In this document: one piece after another, positions 32,717 to 43,439 of the stretch
How positions within the stretch are numbered: position 1 is the first letter of the stretch
Layout of the letters: each line of letters opens with the position of its first letter
Source: Blattamonas nauphoetae
Lineage: Eukaryota > Preaxostyla > Oxymonadida
Direction: 5' to 3'
NCBI GenBank assembly: GCA_033064195.1
Contig: JARBJD010000414.1
Coordinates: 1 to 56,771, forward strand
DNA length: 56,771 nucleotides
Notes under the pieces: model-generated
Told to the model about the DNA's origin: nothing
The model's input: only the letters and a program-made list of their open reading frames with translations
The model's database searches: none
Made by a program: the position numbers and the translations under genes

Positions 32717-33811
32717 ATGTGGGATCGAAAACAACTCGAATCTATCCAAGATTATTCAACCCTATTTCGATCTCTCGTGCAGATGATCAAGGACGGCCAT
32801 CCTTTTGATGATGCCATGACCAAGAAAGCTGTCTTCCTTCTTGAAGAAATCCATTTTTTGTTTGTTCGAGAATATGGAATCTTCATCTACAGCCTCGTCC
32901 CATCGTCTCCCCAGAAATCAGTGCAGGAATTTGTGGATTTAATCGCTGTGTTCATCTCGTCAGCCAATCAGCCGATCATCCAAGCGACATTGAAGGTGAT
33001 TGTTCGGCTGATCAATCGATCGTCCCCAACACTCCTTCTGTTGCTCATCAACGCTGATCTCATCTCCCGAATTGTCTCATCTCTCCTCCCAATATCTCTC
33101 CCATTTTCAGAAGCTCAAGAACTCCATTCCAATCTTCTTGTCATCGTTCGAACATCACTTTGGCTTGTCACGCCTCAAGGTCTTGAAACACTCAAACAAG
33201 AAAATCAAAAACTGCATGATATCCAAGAAGCCGTTCTGAAACACATTCTCGTCCCATCAAAGAAGTACATCGGATATGTGTGTGGACTTCGCCACTCCCT
33301 CGTCAACTCCAGTTTATCCAATCCATTCTCGTCTCTTCTGATCTGTTTCCTCAAAATATCTCCGTCTCATCCGCCAACGCTGGATTTCATTCAAACCCTG
33401 CCCATCGCTCTGTCGATCTCAAGCTTCCTCACTTTTTCCTCGTCAAACGTAACAATCAAGTCTTTTCTGGACGAATTGAACGTTCTGCAGACAGAATGGT
33501 TCGAGCAGGATGAAACCATTTGTGGGTCGGGAACGGTTGTTACTCGCCTGCTGACGAGGGAGGGATTCTCGGATGTGCTGGAACAGCTGATGATGACCGA
33601 CAAGAAAGGAGACAACAGAGGCTCTATCATGGAATATTCGATCTCATTGTCGGATTTATTTGGCATGAACATTCGAGATCTTGAATATGGCTTTGACACA
33701 ATCGATTTCCATTTTTTCGACGACGAATCAACTGACGATGAATCAACCGACCACGAATCAACTGACGACGAATTAGCAGATGATGAATCAACCGACGAGG
33801 ATCAGGACTGA
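32717..33811 (+). CDS. ARM/HEAT-like helical repeat protein with acidic DDEST tail
   Basis: A single open exon of 364 residues starting MWDRKQLESIQDYSTLFRSL. The protein is almost wholly alpha-helical, with repeating Leu-rich amphipathic helices (FVDLIAVFISSANQPIIQAT, LKVIVRLINRSSPTLLLLLI, LHSNLLVIVRTSLWLVTP), the pattern of ARM/HEAT-type solenoids. The last 35 or so residues are an acidic run built from DDESTD repeats, an 18-bp tandem repeat in the DNA. From memory, a large family of this look is abundant in oxymonad predicted proteomes; its function is unknown, and protein binding is inferred. A short spliced leader exon is possible because CACAG precedes the start. A fragment of the same family lies at 6108-6600. 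Confidence 0.8.
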   Translation: MWDRKQLESIQDYSTLFRSLVQMIKDGHPFDDAMTKKAVFLLEEIHFLFVREYGIFIYSLVPSSPQKSVQEFVDLIAVFISSANQPIIQATLKVIVRLINRSSPTLLLLLINADLISRIVSSLLPISLPFSEAQELHSNLLVIVRTSLWLVTPQGLETLKQENQKLHDIQEAVLKHILVPSKKYIGYVCGLRHSLVNSSLSNPFSSLLICFLKISPSHPPTLDFIQTLPIALSISSFLTFSSSNVTIKSFLDELNVLQTEWFEQDETICGSGTVVTRLLTREGFSDVLEQLMMTDKKGDNRGSIMEYSISLSDLFGMNIRDLEYGFDTIDFHFFDDESTDDESTDHESTDDELADDESTDEDQD

Positions 33812-34646
33812 AAGACCGATCCCTCTTCTTGTTTGAGCATCTCGTGCGGATCTGCTTCTTATTTTGGCACTTTCACATTTCTTTGTCAACATTTCAGATT
33901 TAGATCTTCCCGAACAGCTCTCGAACAGCCACTCCATCGACGACATCCCATTCTCGCATCTTTGACCTGTCGACAGTTTCAACACAATGCCCAGCTCTCA
34001 AACATTTCCTCCATTCGAATATCAACCATCGTTGCATCTGCAGACGAGCAGCAATGAACGAACAGAACCAACAATCGAACCATCACTTTTGGACTCGTCG
34101 AGAGAGTCGCAGAAGTGTGCAGTGGAAATGGCACTCGTTCAGCCGCTCTTCTTCGTTGTGGCCAACAAGAATGGCTCGCTATGACCAACACCAGCCGATG
34201 CACACTCATCTTCTTCACTCCACCAATCCGACCACTCGACGACTCCACTCTCCTCGAATGATGCAGAGGATGCACAGGAAGCGGGACGCAGCACACACAC
34301 GATAGTCGACTCTTCGGACAGACATGAGTTCGACAGTCAGATTTCGAAATGAAGCTGGATGCAAGTGCCTGGCTGATCAGAAATGAAGATTGTGATGATA
34401 ATACTACTGAAAACGAGAAATCATCGGGAGGGCGGAAGATAGATGCACTACATCGATTCTTTCTGTTCATTCACACATCTTTCAATTATTTCTTGCTCAA
34501 GACACATTTTCTTTTCATTGATCAACCTCTGTTCTTTCACGTGAGATTTATTCTCCTTCTGTGAACTCGAGAAGAAATGGAGCCCACCTTGGACATGAAA
34601 TGGAATCAAACGGGCGCGATCGTCATCCTCTCAACAGACTGGATTC
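33812..34646. other. Degenerate stretch, no gene recognised
   Basis: About 830 bases between the ARM-like gene and the small SPRY gene. Open frames on both strands (for example 33979-34470 minus, rich in Ser and Cys) overlap each other and show no domain. Short strand-turn patterns in the plus frames near 33990-34130 could be receptor ectodomain relics, but this is weak. Confidence 0.35.
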
Positions 34647-35410
34647 ATGACGCTCTCCTCAGCTGGAACTGAAGATAACAGTCATCGTGTGTCGTCTGTC
34701 GATTCGGAGAGACTGATCAACCTCTCCCCATCGTTGTATTCACCAACCCATCCCATTTCATCACTAAAGACACCACTCTCACTCGTTCGAAAGTTGGTCA
34801 AGGTATTTTTAGATTCGCTCGCCTCTCCTCTGCTCTCATTGGAGATCCGATCACCTCAGGAATTGTCTCTATATCGATCACACTTCTCTCTCTTCCCACA
34901 GTCAGGCGTTTGTCTTTCGTCTTCTTCATCGTTGTTAGCCTTCACCGGAGAAGTCCGATTTGGTGTTCTCGACGCAGCAACTCCTGTCCCAAAATTGGGT
35001 GAATCCCTTGGATGGGATGTTAAGGGTGTGTTTCCCTCATTTTCACCTCTCCAGATTCACTCTCACTCGATTCATCGACTAGTTGGCTCTGGCGCAACAC
35101 GCCATTCACCCGACGCACACCTCAATTTGAATCCTGCCACTCCTTTTTGAAAGAAGAGGATTGTGTGCGGATGGAGGTGGACATGGACTCAAATCCTCGA
35201 ACAGTCCGATTCTTCGTGAATGGGGAAAGTGGACGCTTGTTCGTGACTGGCCTTCCACCATCTGTCCGACTCGGAGTATGATCCTTTTTGTATTCTTTCT
35301 CTTCTCAGTTCTCTGTTTCTGGTCAAGAAACATCACTTCGAATCGACAGAATCACTCTTGAGACACAACCAACCCCAATTGCACCAGAAAGGGAGGAACT
35401 CAAATGGTAA
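34647..35410 (+). CDS. Small SPRY-domain protein with very short introns
   Basis: Exons 34647-35025, 35055-35275 and 35309-35410, with introns of 29 nt (GTGTGT..CCAG, phase 1) and 33 nt (GTATGA..TCAG, phase 0). The exon lengths agree with both phases and give 233 residues. The SPRY half is clear: VRFGVLDAATPVPKLGESLG, CHSFLKEEDCVRMEVDMD, RTVRFFVNGESGRLFVTGLP, PSVRLG then FSVSGQETSLRIDRITL, ending EELKW-stop. The order (KEGD-type turn, MEVD strand, FFVNG strand, SVRIGFS strand) is that of B30.2/SPRY domains. The N-terminal 80 or so residues have no recognised domain, so the true start may be elsewhere or upstream exons missing. Distinct in sequence from the SPRY-like domains at 8657 and 30336. 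A MULE inserted about 380 bp downstream. Confidence 0.7.
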
Positions 35411-35793
35411 CCACTCCCGAACGTCGATGTTCAATCTGATTGCTCTTCTTCTTCTTCTGCAGAACCGCGATCCGTTGTCGATGCCTGTCGCAACACTCCA
35501 ACATTCTCCGCCTCAATCGTCAGCGATGTCCAATCACGACGCTCTCCATCATTCCACACACTCTCTCGGCTCTCTGCTTTTCAATGTGATGCACGAATGA
35601 TCTGCTCATTTGATGCCTCATCTGTGAATGGGATAGCAAGAATAACGAACGTGGAATTCGGGCCGACGAGGGACATCGTACTGATCAGCTCATCCATCCG
35701 CACAACATTATTTCGGTTGATCAGTGTCCACCACTGCGTTTTCATGAAGCTCATCATTCTGCTCTCCCAACGAAATGACTCATCGACCACACA
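35411..35793. other. Flank between SPRY gene and MULE insertion
   Basis: An open plus-strand frame runs from about 35465 to the insertion (RSPSFHTLSRLSAFQCDARM, IARITNVEFGPTRDIVLISS) with no recognised domain. The minus strand is also partly open. The last nine bases, GACCACACA at 35785-35793, are the left copy of the MULE target duplication, so whatever lay here was interrupted. Confidence 0.45.
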
Positions 35794-36444
35794 GGTTAAG
35801 TATAGGCGCAGATCCGATTTTGGCTACACGCAGATCTAAAAAAAAGGATACACGCAGATCCAAATGGATACGCGCAGATCTGAATGGTTTGGTGAGGATT
35901 TCGTGTCATACAATTCCTCATCATTTGATACCACTCTGGACGATCACAAAACATTGTTACGTTGAGAAGCTTTTCACAAATCTGAATTTGTCGTATCGTC
36001 ATTTGAGAATGTTGATCGTCCCATCAAACTGAATCTTTGTGTCGTTTCTCTTCTTGAAGTCGTGTTAAACACGAGCAACACCTCCATTCGATGACTCACT
36101 TTAGATGTTTGAACATTTCAACAAATTAACTCAAAATTGAAGTGAAATGATTAACCTTCACTGAACACATTGATCTACAGCGAGACTCGTCTTTTTACCC
36201 TAGTCCTGAGCTTTATTTTGCGTTTCATCCTTGGGATCCCTTGCCTCTTCGTGGTCTTTTATCCCCGCGTTCAGTCTTGCACGTTTTTCAGCCTTGATTT
36301 TCTGTGCCAGTCGAATAACTTGGATATCTCGTGGTTCTTGAGCTCTGACACTTCCTCCCTTCAGCTTGTTCTCTGCTGTCCTTTGTTGACGACTACGAGG
36401 CTCTAGGAGCGGGACTGTCGGGATTAGAGGAAGATGTACAGATA

Positions 36445-38102
36445 TTATCTGAGAGGGTTCAGGAACCAACAGCGACCAATTTGTGTTGGATGTAGTTGTT
36501 GATTCGAATCCAGAATATGTTTAACTTGACATTCACACGGGAGTTTGTGTGTTTTTGCTAAGAGACAGTCACATTTTCTGATTCTGCCCTTCCGGCATTG
36601 ACGAACAATATCGTGGATGATTTTTAGTCCATCAATCGATACAATCCCCAGAAGAGGACGAAGAACATGTTCATCACGAAGATACTGGGGCTGACCATAT
36701 TTTCCCGGGTCAGACGTGTTTCGATAGAAGTGATTTGTGCTTCTGTATAGACAGAGATCCGCTCTACTGTCGTAAATAACTGTTGTGTCGATGATACAAG
36801 ATAGTCTTTCAGCACTCGGTGAAGACCTTCGAGCGGCGATGTCGTTTTTCTCCAAGGTGACAGTACCGATCAATGGAATACGCGCAGAATTGATCAGCGT
36901 ATGGAAGCCACGTTTTGAGAGGTAATCAAAACCTTTTGGAATTGAACAGTATTTTCTTTTAGAGTTTCATATCCTAGGACAAAGTCCGATCGAGTAGGGG
37001 CATCGATGCACGCACTGAATTCTGCCATAAAGACTTCTAATTTGTTCGGATCTGGTGCGTTGGTTCTGGTGTTCGTCAGGAGTGGGATAAAGAAGGCTTT
37101 CACTGCTGTTTTGAGGTGGAATCTGCAAAGTACAGTTGGAACGGTTGGGACAACGCGCTGTAATGCGTTTAACTGGGCAAGTGATCTGTCGGATATGAAG
37201 ACTTTCACGTCATGAAATCCAATCTTCTCGCTAAACCATTGGAGGACTTCGGAAATATCATTCTCAGCTTCGCCGGCCATCAACCCGAATGCTATGGAAA
37301 ACACGTCACCATTTGACGATCGACCAGCCAAGTGCAATAACGGCATGCCATAACGGTTTGTTTTATATGTGGAGTCGATAAAGATCACAGTTGGGAACAT
37401 CTTGAAAGGCGGACAGAATTCGGATCTGCAAAAACAGAGATCGAAGATGACCCTCTTCATCTCGCTGCTCAGAAAAAGCCATTTCTTCTCGTTCAGAACC
37501 TCTTGAAGTACTTCCATCGGTGTTTTTCCTTGCATTTCTTCCTTCTGCTTGTGTGCTCTAATGTTCAGGATGTCGCGAGGAAGGACTGGAACCGTCCGTT
37601 CACTATTGGTTGACTGCACGACATTCTTTATCTTGACGCCACTTTGCAGCTGATCGAGGATAATCCGTGTCACGTCCGGCTCCAACTTCCGAGCTTCGTG
37701 GTATATCCCCATTGTCTCTGGGCGTTTGTGATCATGATCCTGCTTATTCCATGATCGAATCCACTTTCCTTCGGCATTCTTTCTGATGTAAACACCGAAC
37801 GGGCACGTGCCTGCAGAACTCAGTCTTTTTCTCTTCATTATCTTTTCTTCTGTAGTGGGCTTGTGATAAGATTTGCTGTGTTTGCACTTCATGATGGCTT
37901 TCTTCGTCACGCATCCGCCAGCGATAGACATAACATATCCATTTTCCAGACCAAACTGCTTTGTATCTTCCACGGCTTTCTCCCGACTGTCGAATACTGC
38001 TGTTGGAGGGTGCTCGAAAGTATCCACTTCATCACTACTTTCCGTGTCAGAATCAGGTTCAAGTGTGATTCCTGACATCTCTGATGAAACAGCTCCCAAC
38101 AT
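36445..38102 (-). pseudogene. MULE transposase with FAR1-type N-terminus, frame-disrupted
   Basis: The first 402 residues are open (38102-36894): a FAR1/WRKY-GCM1-like zinc region (KCKHSKSYH, GTCPFGVYIRKNAEGKW, NKQDHDHK), then the MULE domain with first catalytic Asp in FIDSTYKTNRYGMPLLHLAG and second in VFISDRSLAQLNALQRVV followed by LCRFHLKTAV. Downstream homology jumps frames at least three times: TWLPYADQFCAYSIDRYCHL, then SPLEGLHRVLKDYL with the third acidic residue and ITSIETRLTREN, then GIVSIDGLKIIHDIVRQC and CDCLLAKTHKLPCECQVKH, which resembles the SWIM-type zinc segment of MULEs. All catalytic blocks remain visible, but no continuous frame does, so this copy should not make active enzyme. 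Confidence 0.85.
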
Positions 38103-38395
38103 TCAGGTTTTCCGTTGATGTTGTAATGCCCTCTCATTATCTGCCTTTATTCTCACTATTTTTTCCATCTTTCCGTGCAGACGATGCTTGTCCTCGATTC
38201 TTGGGTGGGTACAAAGACACTCGAAGCTTACAACAGTTTCTATGAACTCACGAGGAGAGGGTTCAACTTTGACAATAGTTGTCGACTCTTTCATTTCGGA
38301 ACAACAAAACTGAACAAGAAGGGTCTCGTTTTACTGTTTGATTCACATTTTTTCGACACACAACTCATTCTGATCACTTTTCACGCTCCAAACAA

Positions 38396-40990
38396 TTGAA
38401 TTCTACCATCAGAACACATCAGACACCCTGTCCGAGCCATCCCCGCCACACAATGAAGTATTTTTGTCCTGTTTGTGGAATTCTAGTCTGCGTCGACTGC
38501 AGAATGACCGGATTCCTTTCGAGCGGAGAAATGGCCCTTCACATGCGGTTTGGCCTCAAAGATGCTTCCCAAAGAGCACTACACGCGCCTAGTCAACTTG
38601 ATACTGAACTGGAAACAAAGAAAGCAGCAGATTACGATAGTCTTTTCACTGTTGATCAAAGGTGAAAGATGTTCACATAAACGGTTCTAATATCGATGCT
38701 CAAATTCGAACAATCATCCAGGAAGCATTTGAAACAATCATGCAAATCACAGAAGACACTTCGTATCCTTTTCTCGGATGGCACGACATCGTTCTTTCAA
38801 ATCGAGGTTACCCGTTTATTCTTCATCTCTTTTCAGAAAGGACTCGCAGTATTGTTTGCATTGTGTAGTAGTTTGGCATTTGTCAGCATTACTGGCTTTG
38901 CCCTCCTCTCCCCCTTCAAGTACTCCACATTCATCTTCCAATATCTGTCATACGGCAAATTCTATCCTGCCATCTTCGAAACTGAACTCACCGATGTCAA
39001 ATATGGCCTCCTGATTATGATCGCTATTTCCGAGTGTCTCATGTCTTTATTCCTCCTTTTTGGACTGAAATGCATAAAACGGTCCATCAAGTCCAAATCA
39101 GGAACTTCACTTGGGTTTACCGCTTCGGCATCCAACTATTCCATTATTGTGGAGAGTATTCCCAAAGATCTGAAAGACGCCAGCCTATTCGCCCATCATT
39201 TTCGGTGTCTCGCTCCTGTCCACTCAGATTTGTTGGTCTATGACGTGAAAGAGTGGGCTTCCAATCAAAAGATATTGATAAGTGTATGACGTTTTTGTGA
39301 GCGATCAAAAGGCAAAAAACCCAACAATCAAATCATTGAGTTATTTTCAGCTGTACCACATGACTGAGAACGATCGAATAGTGTGCAACGTCATTCACTA
39401 CCATTTATTATTTTGTTTTGTCATCATCGCCCTCATATAATTCTCATTCACGCTCCTTCATCTTCACTCCGTCAAAATCATTGGCGTCGAGGAACTCGTC
39501 CGCCTCCTTCTCTCACCAGATGAAAGTAGGAAACATTGTTTCAAAAATACACGCTGTCTGCACTCTTTCATTCTTATCTCACTCTGGTGTCTCCATCGAA
39601 CAGTATAATTTCTGAACAAACTCTCAAGTACCCTCAAAGTCAGGGCAGAGTTTTCAAACCCTGTCCAACACGACACAACTGGCTTTGCGTTTGTCACCTT
39701 TCGGCATTCATGGGCTGTCTATCGCGTGTTGAGTGTGTACGAAGAGATTCACACACGAAACTGCCTTGACATCCCTAATGGACAAAGAAGGAACTGTATG
39801 ACCCTCACATCGTCAATTATCTTGAATGCATGTTATCCTATGACAATTGTTTTGTAATTCTTCCTTTTTGATATGATTCAACATTTTTGTTCTCATCACT
39901 CATCTTTCCTCCGATTCCTCCAGCTCAATCGGAGGCAACGTCATTCACGTGTCACGTGCCCCGGATCCTTCTGATGTCCTCTTCGAGAATATCGGCATCA
40001 CTCAGAAAGCGAAAGCCGTGCGAACATTCTTCATTACTTTATATTCTTTGGTATGGATCCTTATCCTCCTTCTCACCTCTTTTCAGATCGCAATTATCAT
40101 TGGAATTGTCATCATGATTGTCATCAAAGATCAACCCTCCAATACTCCAGCGATTTCTTCCATACCGCTCTCATCGCCATTGTCAACTTGATCGTCAAAT
40201 CCATCACCGAATGATTGTTTCGTCAGGTGGGCGGATTTCCGGTGCCCTTTCCCAATCGGCAACACATTCTGGGCAGTAATTCCGCCAGTTCCTTGGAACC
40301 TTCTCTCTCAACTTTCTTGTCGTTATTTTCCTGACCGTCCTGATGTCCAATCAAGCGTATGTGGATGGGAAGCGGATGCAACACTTTACAGGCTCCTACT
40401 TCCTCTCCTTCCATTGGTACGAGCAGACCGTATCCACCATCTATATGAGCATCATTCTCGACCCTGTTCTTGATTTTTGTTTTTGAATTGCTGCATCCTG
40501 TTGATCGCCTTCTCAATTTTCAGACCTGGTTTGCCGCAGATAAGAAAGATCAACCCGAACTTAACTTCTCCCGAACACCATCGGTATGGCCCGTCGCTGA
40601 ATGTATGAGTTCCCTGATGTATCTTTTCATGATCGGCTGCATATTCTCCCGCATCATGCCGCTCACCATCCCCACCCTCGCCATTTTCTTCTTCCTCCAA
40701 TATTGGGTTGACAAAACGGCCATACTCCGCTGTTACCGCGACCCTCCCCGCTTTCCCTGGACATGCTGAAGAACTTTGTGCGAGTGCTCGAATTCGGGAT
40801 TTTATTCCGGTTAGTTCTCGTGCCCACACTTGATTTCGCAATGTTGGCGCCAAACAAGGATAAAGTGAACACGACCGGCTTTGTTTCAGCAATCATCACA
40901 ACAGCCTTCACTGCAGTGGTCTTTGTGTATTACATCATCCGTCGAATGTGTCGCACGACTTCCCAAAAGGTCCGAGACTACAAACACTAG
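38396..40990 (+). CDS. OSCA/CSC1/TMEM63-like membrane channel gene inside the MULE, with B-box-like 5' exon
   Basis: Pieces in order match the OSCA/CSC1/TMEM63 family of mechanosensitive cation channels: hydrophobic GLAVLFALCSSLAFVSITGF (38840), cytosolic motif SNYSIIVESIPKDLKDASLF (39130), APDPSDVLFENIGITQKAKA followed by a membrane helix (39955-40090), then MYLFMIGCIFSRIMPLTIPT and FFFLQYWVDKTAILRCYRDP (40610-40750), and a last helix ending near 40989. Junctions such as TTTTCAG at 38830 and TTTTCAG at 39345 suggest introns, but some frame changes may be lesions, so whether the gene is intact is unresolved. The first exon, 38396-38661, encodes a B-box-like zinc finger (CPSHPRHTMKYFCPVCGILV, CVDC, then a His), not typical of OSCA proteins; it may be a separate captured exon. 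Confidence 0.6.
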
Positions 40991-41991
40991 AAACTGATTG
41001 AATACAAACGAATACACGACGATGGGGTTATCTTTGACTAAAATCATGAATTACAACCAGAATTTTCGATCTATCATCCAGGACCATCTCGGTAAATAGC
41101 AACATGCGACATTTCCTTATTTAGGAATCACCTTGCACCATTTATCAACTTTTTCTAACGATTTGTTCTTCTGAAAGATGTTTGAGAGAAAATCAATCCA
41201 TAGTGAAGTTTTCTGGGACAAAAACCAGCCACATATTAGAACAGAACCAATACAATTTTGGATCTGCGCGTATCCATTTGGATCTGCGTGTATCCTTTTT
41301 TTTAGATCTGCGCGTAGCCAAAATCGGATCTGCGCCTATACTTAACCGACCACACATCGCCACAAGTCCCTCTGCATTGCCGATCGGAAATGATTGTGTG
41401 CTGGCCCATCACCAAGACAACATTCACAGCACTTTCCTTGTTGGAATTGTTCTCCATTTCTGCGACAAAGCCAAAACAGACCGCGGAATTGTCATCGATG
41501 CTTGAAGTCGATGAAGATGTGTAAATCTCATCCAGACGAAGTGAAACATGCAGAAATGAATGAAAAAAGCGCAGATGGACGTACTTAGTCCTCGCAAACA
41601 CGGGAAATCCACGATGGAAGGTCGTCAACAAATATCTCGAAACAATCCTGACAACGGCATTGTGCGAGCCATCTCGACTGTTTCTGTGTTTGTGGGACAG
41701 ATTTGTTCCCGAATCATGAAGCAATATGTGTTGGATGGCTTGACGACAGAACAGAAGAAGAAAGACGAACGGTGCTGCTTCTGTAGTCACCAGAATATGA
41801 ACAGAGAAGTGGACATCACTCAGCCGACATATTGCCTCCTTTTCTTTTTTCATCTCCTTTATCGCACACAAGCCAAAGAATATTGTTTTGGAGAAGCCCA
41901 TCAACGAAAAGCTTGCTTGATCACTTTAGAAAAAAAGAAGTGAGTAGTCCAATGATGTGAAAAATGAAGAGAGGTGTCGTGACGTGAATTA

Positions 41992-42327
41992 TCACTTGTC
42001 CTTTCCTTCCTCCCCTTCTCTCAAAACATCAGCTTCCCCATCGTTCGTCGAAGCATCGCGATCGTCGCCAACTGGCACTTCCATTTCCAGTTTGGTGTCC
42101 GGACCCAAAATCAGATCCTGCTTCATCAGAAAACAGGAATGAAAGTCCGGGCTGTCCGTATGCCATGGCACAAATGGAACAGGAAGTGTTGGTTTGGTCT
42201 GTTCAGAAGGCACGCTGAGCAAGAGGTCGGCAATCGACACCACTCCCGTGTTGAACGGAAGATCCACTCCCGACTTCTCTCTTCCGCATCTCCATTTGTG
42301 GCTGTATTCGGAGGATTCTGGGAACAC
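41992..42327 (-). CDS. Unidentified coding fragment
   Basis: A minus-strand frame (SGVDLPFNTGVVSIADLLLS, LPVPFVPWHTDSPDFHSCFL, LILGPDTKLEMEVPVG) ending in an acidic tail. The mix of residues looks more coding than the other strands, and an upstream frame at 42349-42573 could supply an earlier exon. I do not recognise the family. Its last part shares about 28 bp with 53230-53265 (the GACGATCGCGATGC neighbourhood), which there belongs to an NTPase-like reading frame. Confidence 0.35.
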   Translation of the reverse strand: MFPESSEYSHKWRCGREKSGVDLPFNTGVVSIADLLLSVPSEQTKPTLPVPFVPWHTDSPDFHSCFLMKQDLILGPDTKLEMEVPVGDDRDASTNDGEADVLREGEEGKDK

Positions 42328-43439
42328 AACTGTGCGGATCCACGTTGACTACACACTTTCGAATTTTTTGAAACAAATCAGAGAATAAAACCGAAAAAGA
42401 AGTGAGATTCCACGACACATCTTAATTTCTCTTCTAACGAGCTCTATAGTGATGAACGGTCGTACCTTTCTTCTGTCGTCATTAGCTTCGAACATGTGAG
42501 GTTTCTGTTTGGTTGAACTGGAAAATATCAGACAGTGAATGTTTTGATGCTGAAACTGGAGCTTGAAGGACAAAAAACCAAAACACGGTGATATCCGACA
42601 ATGTGATCAGATCGCAGAAAATGACTTCCCAATGTCTCGTGTGTCATTCAAAAGAATCTTATTCGACTTTGTTCATGTTTTTAGTGATATGACGTCCCGA
42701 GTTTATTCTCGCAAAGGATATGGTCGACTTCAGAAGTTGGTTCGAAGTAAACACGGGAACTGAATGGTGACTGACTATTATCAAGTCTGAAAATGTTGAT
42801 AAAAAGGGATCAAACACGATGAAGTTGGATTATTATGTCTGGTGTCGTCTAATTGCGAATCGCCGTGAACTGTCGATTGGAGTCTGTTTCTTTTGTGATT
42901 GACTCAGAATGGCATCTGTTGGGAGACGATTCCGGAAAACAGATAAGATTTGTGCGATTGTTTGATTGACCATGTCCTTTGGATGAAATTGAACATAGAA
43001 ATCGCCTGATTTTGACTGGATTTGTCTAAGGAGAATATTGTTCGGGAAAATGTTTGAAATGAGTTGTCAACACTGAGAATGTGGTGTTTGATCTCATCAT
43101 CCCATCTATTGTTGGAGATCAGGAAAAAAACGGACTTCATTTTCTTCTGTAATAAAATTCCACGAGAGAGTTGAATTTGTGAGATATTTTGATGAAGAGG
43201 TCACATAATCGGATATTTATAAGTGGAATTCGGTCTTTCTGCGATGGACAAGGTCTTATAAGATGACGCTGTCGATACGAATATTTTGAAATGGGCGAGC
43301 GAAATGTCAGGATCAAGGAATGAAATGGCAAAAGAAAGGGATGAGAAGTGATCTCCTCTTCCATATAGTGGTCACGACTCAATCTGGTGCGTTTTTGCGG
43401 AAAGTGCGAAGTCATCGTGGATTCGCACAACTGTCTGCT

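Larger units (their letters stand above)
35794..41347. mobile_element. Mutator-like element (MULE), 5,554 bp, with channel-gene cargo
   Basis: The terminal inverted repeats are 87 bp (35794-35880 and 41261-41347) with one mismatch that I can find; both begin GGTTAAGTATAGGCGCAGAT. Each contains four spaced copies of the word CGCAGATC. An exact 9-bp direct repeat, GACCACACA, lies outside each end (35785-35793 and 41348-41356), the hallmark of Mutator transposition. Inside are a decayed MULE transposase on the minus strand (36445-38102) and an OSCA/CSC1/TMEM63-like gene on the plus strand (38396-40990), divergently placed. Near-identical ends and a perfect target duplication imply a recent insertion although the transposase frame is broken, so it was probably moved in trans. 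Confidence 0.93.

Noticed and set aside
35411-35462. Third intron of the small SPRY gene (GTAACC..TGCAG)
   Set aside because: The phases do not join, and the preceding frame already ends properly at EELKW-TAA, the ending I would expect for this SPRY family.
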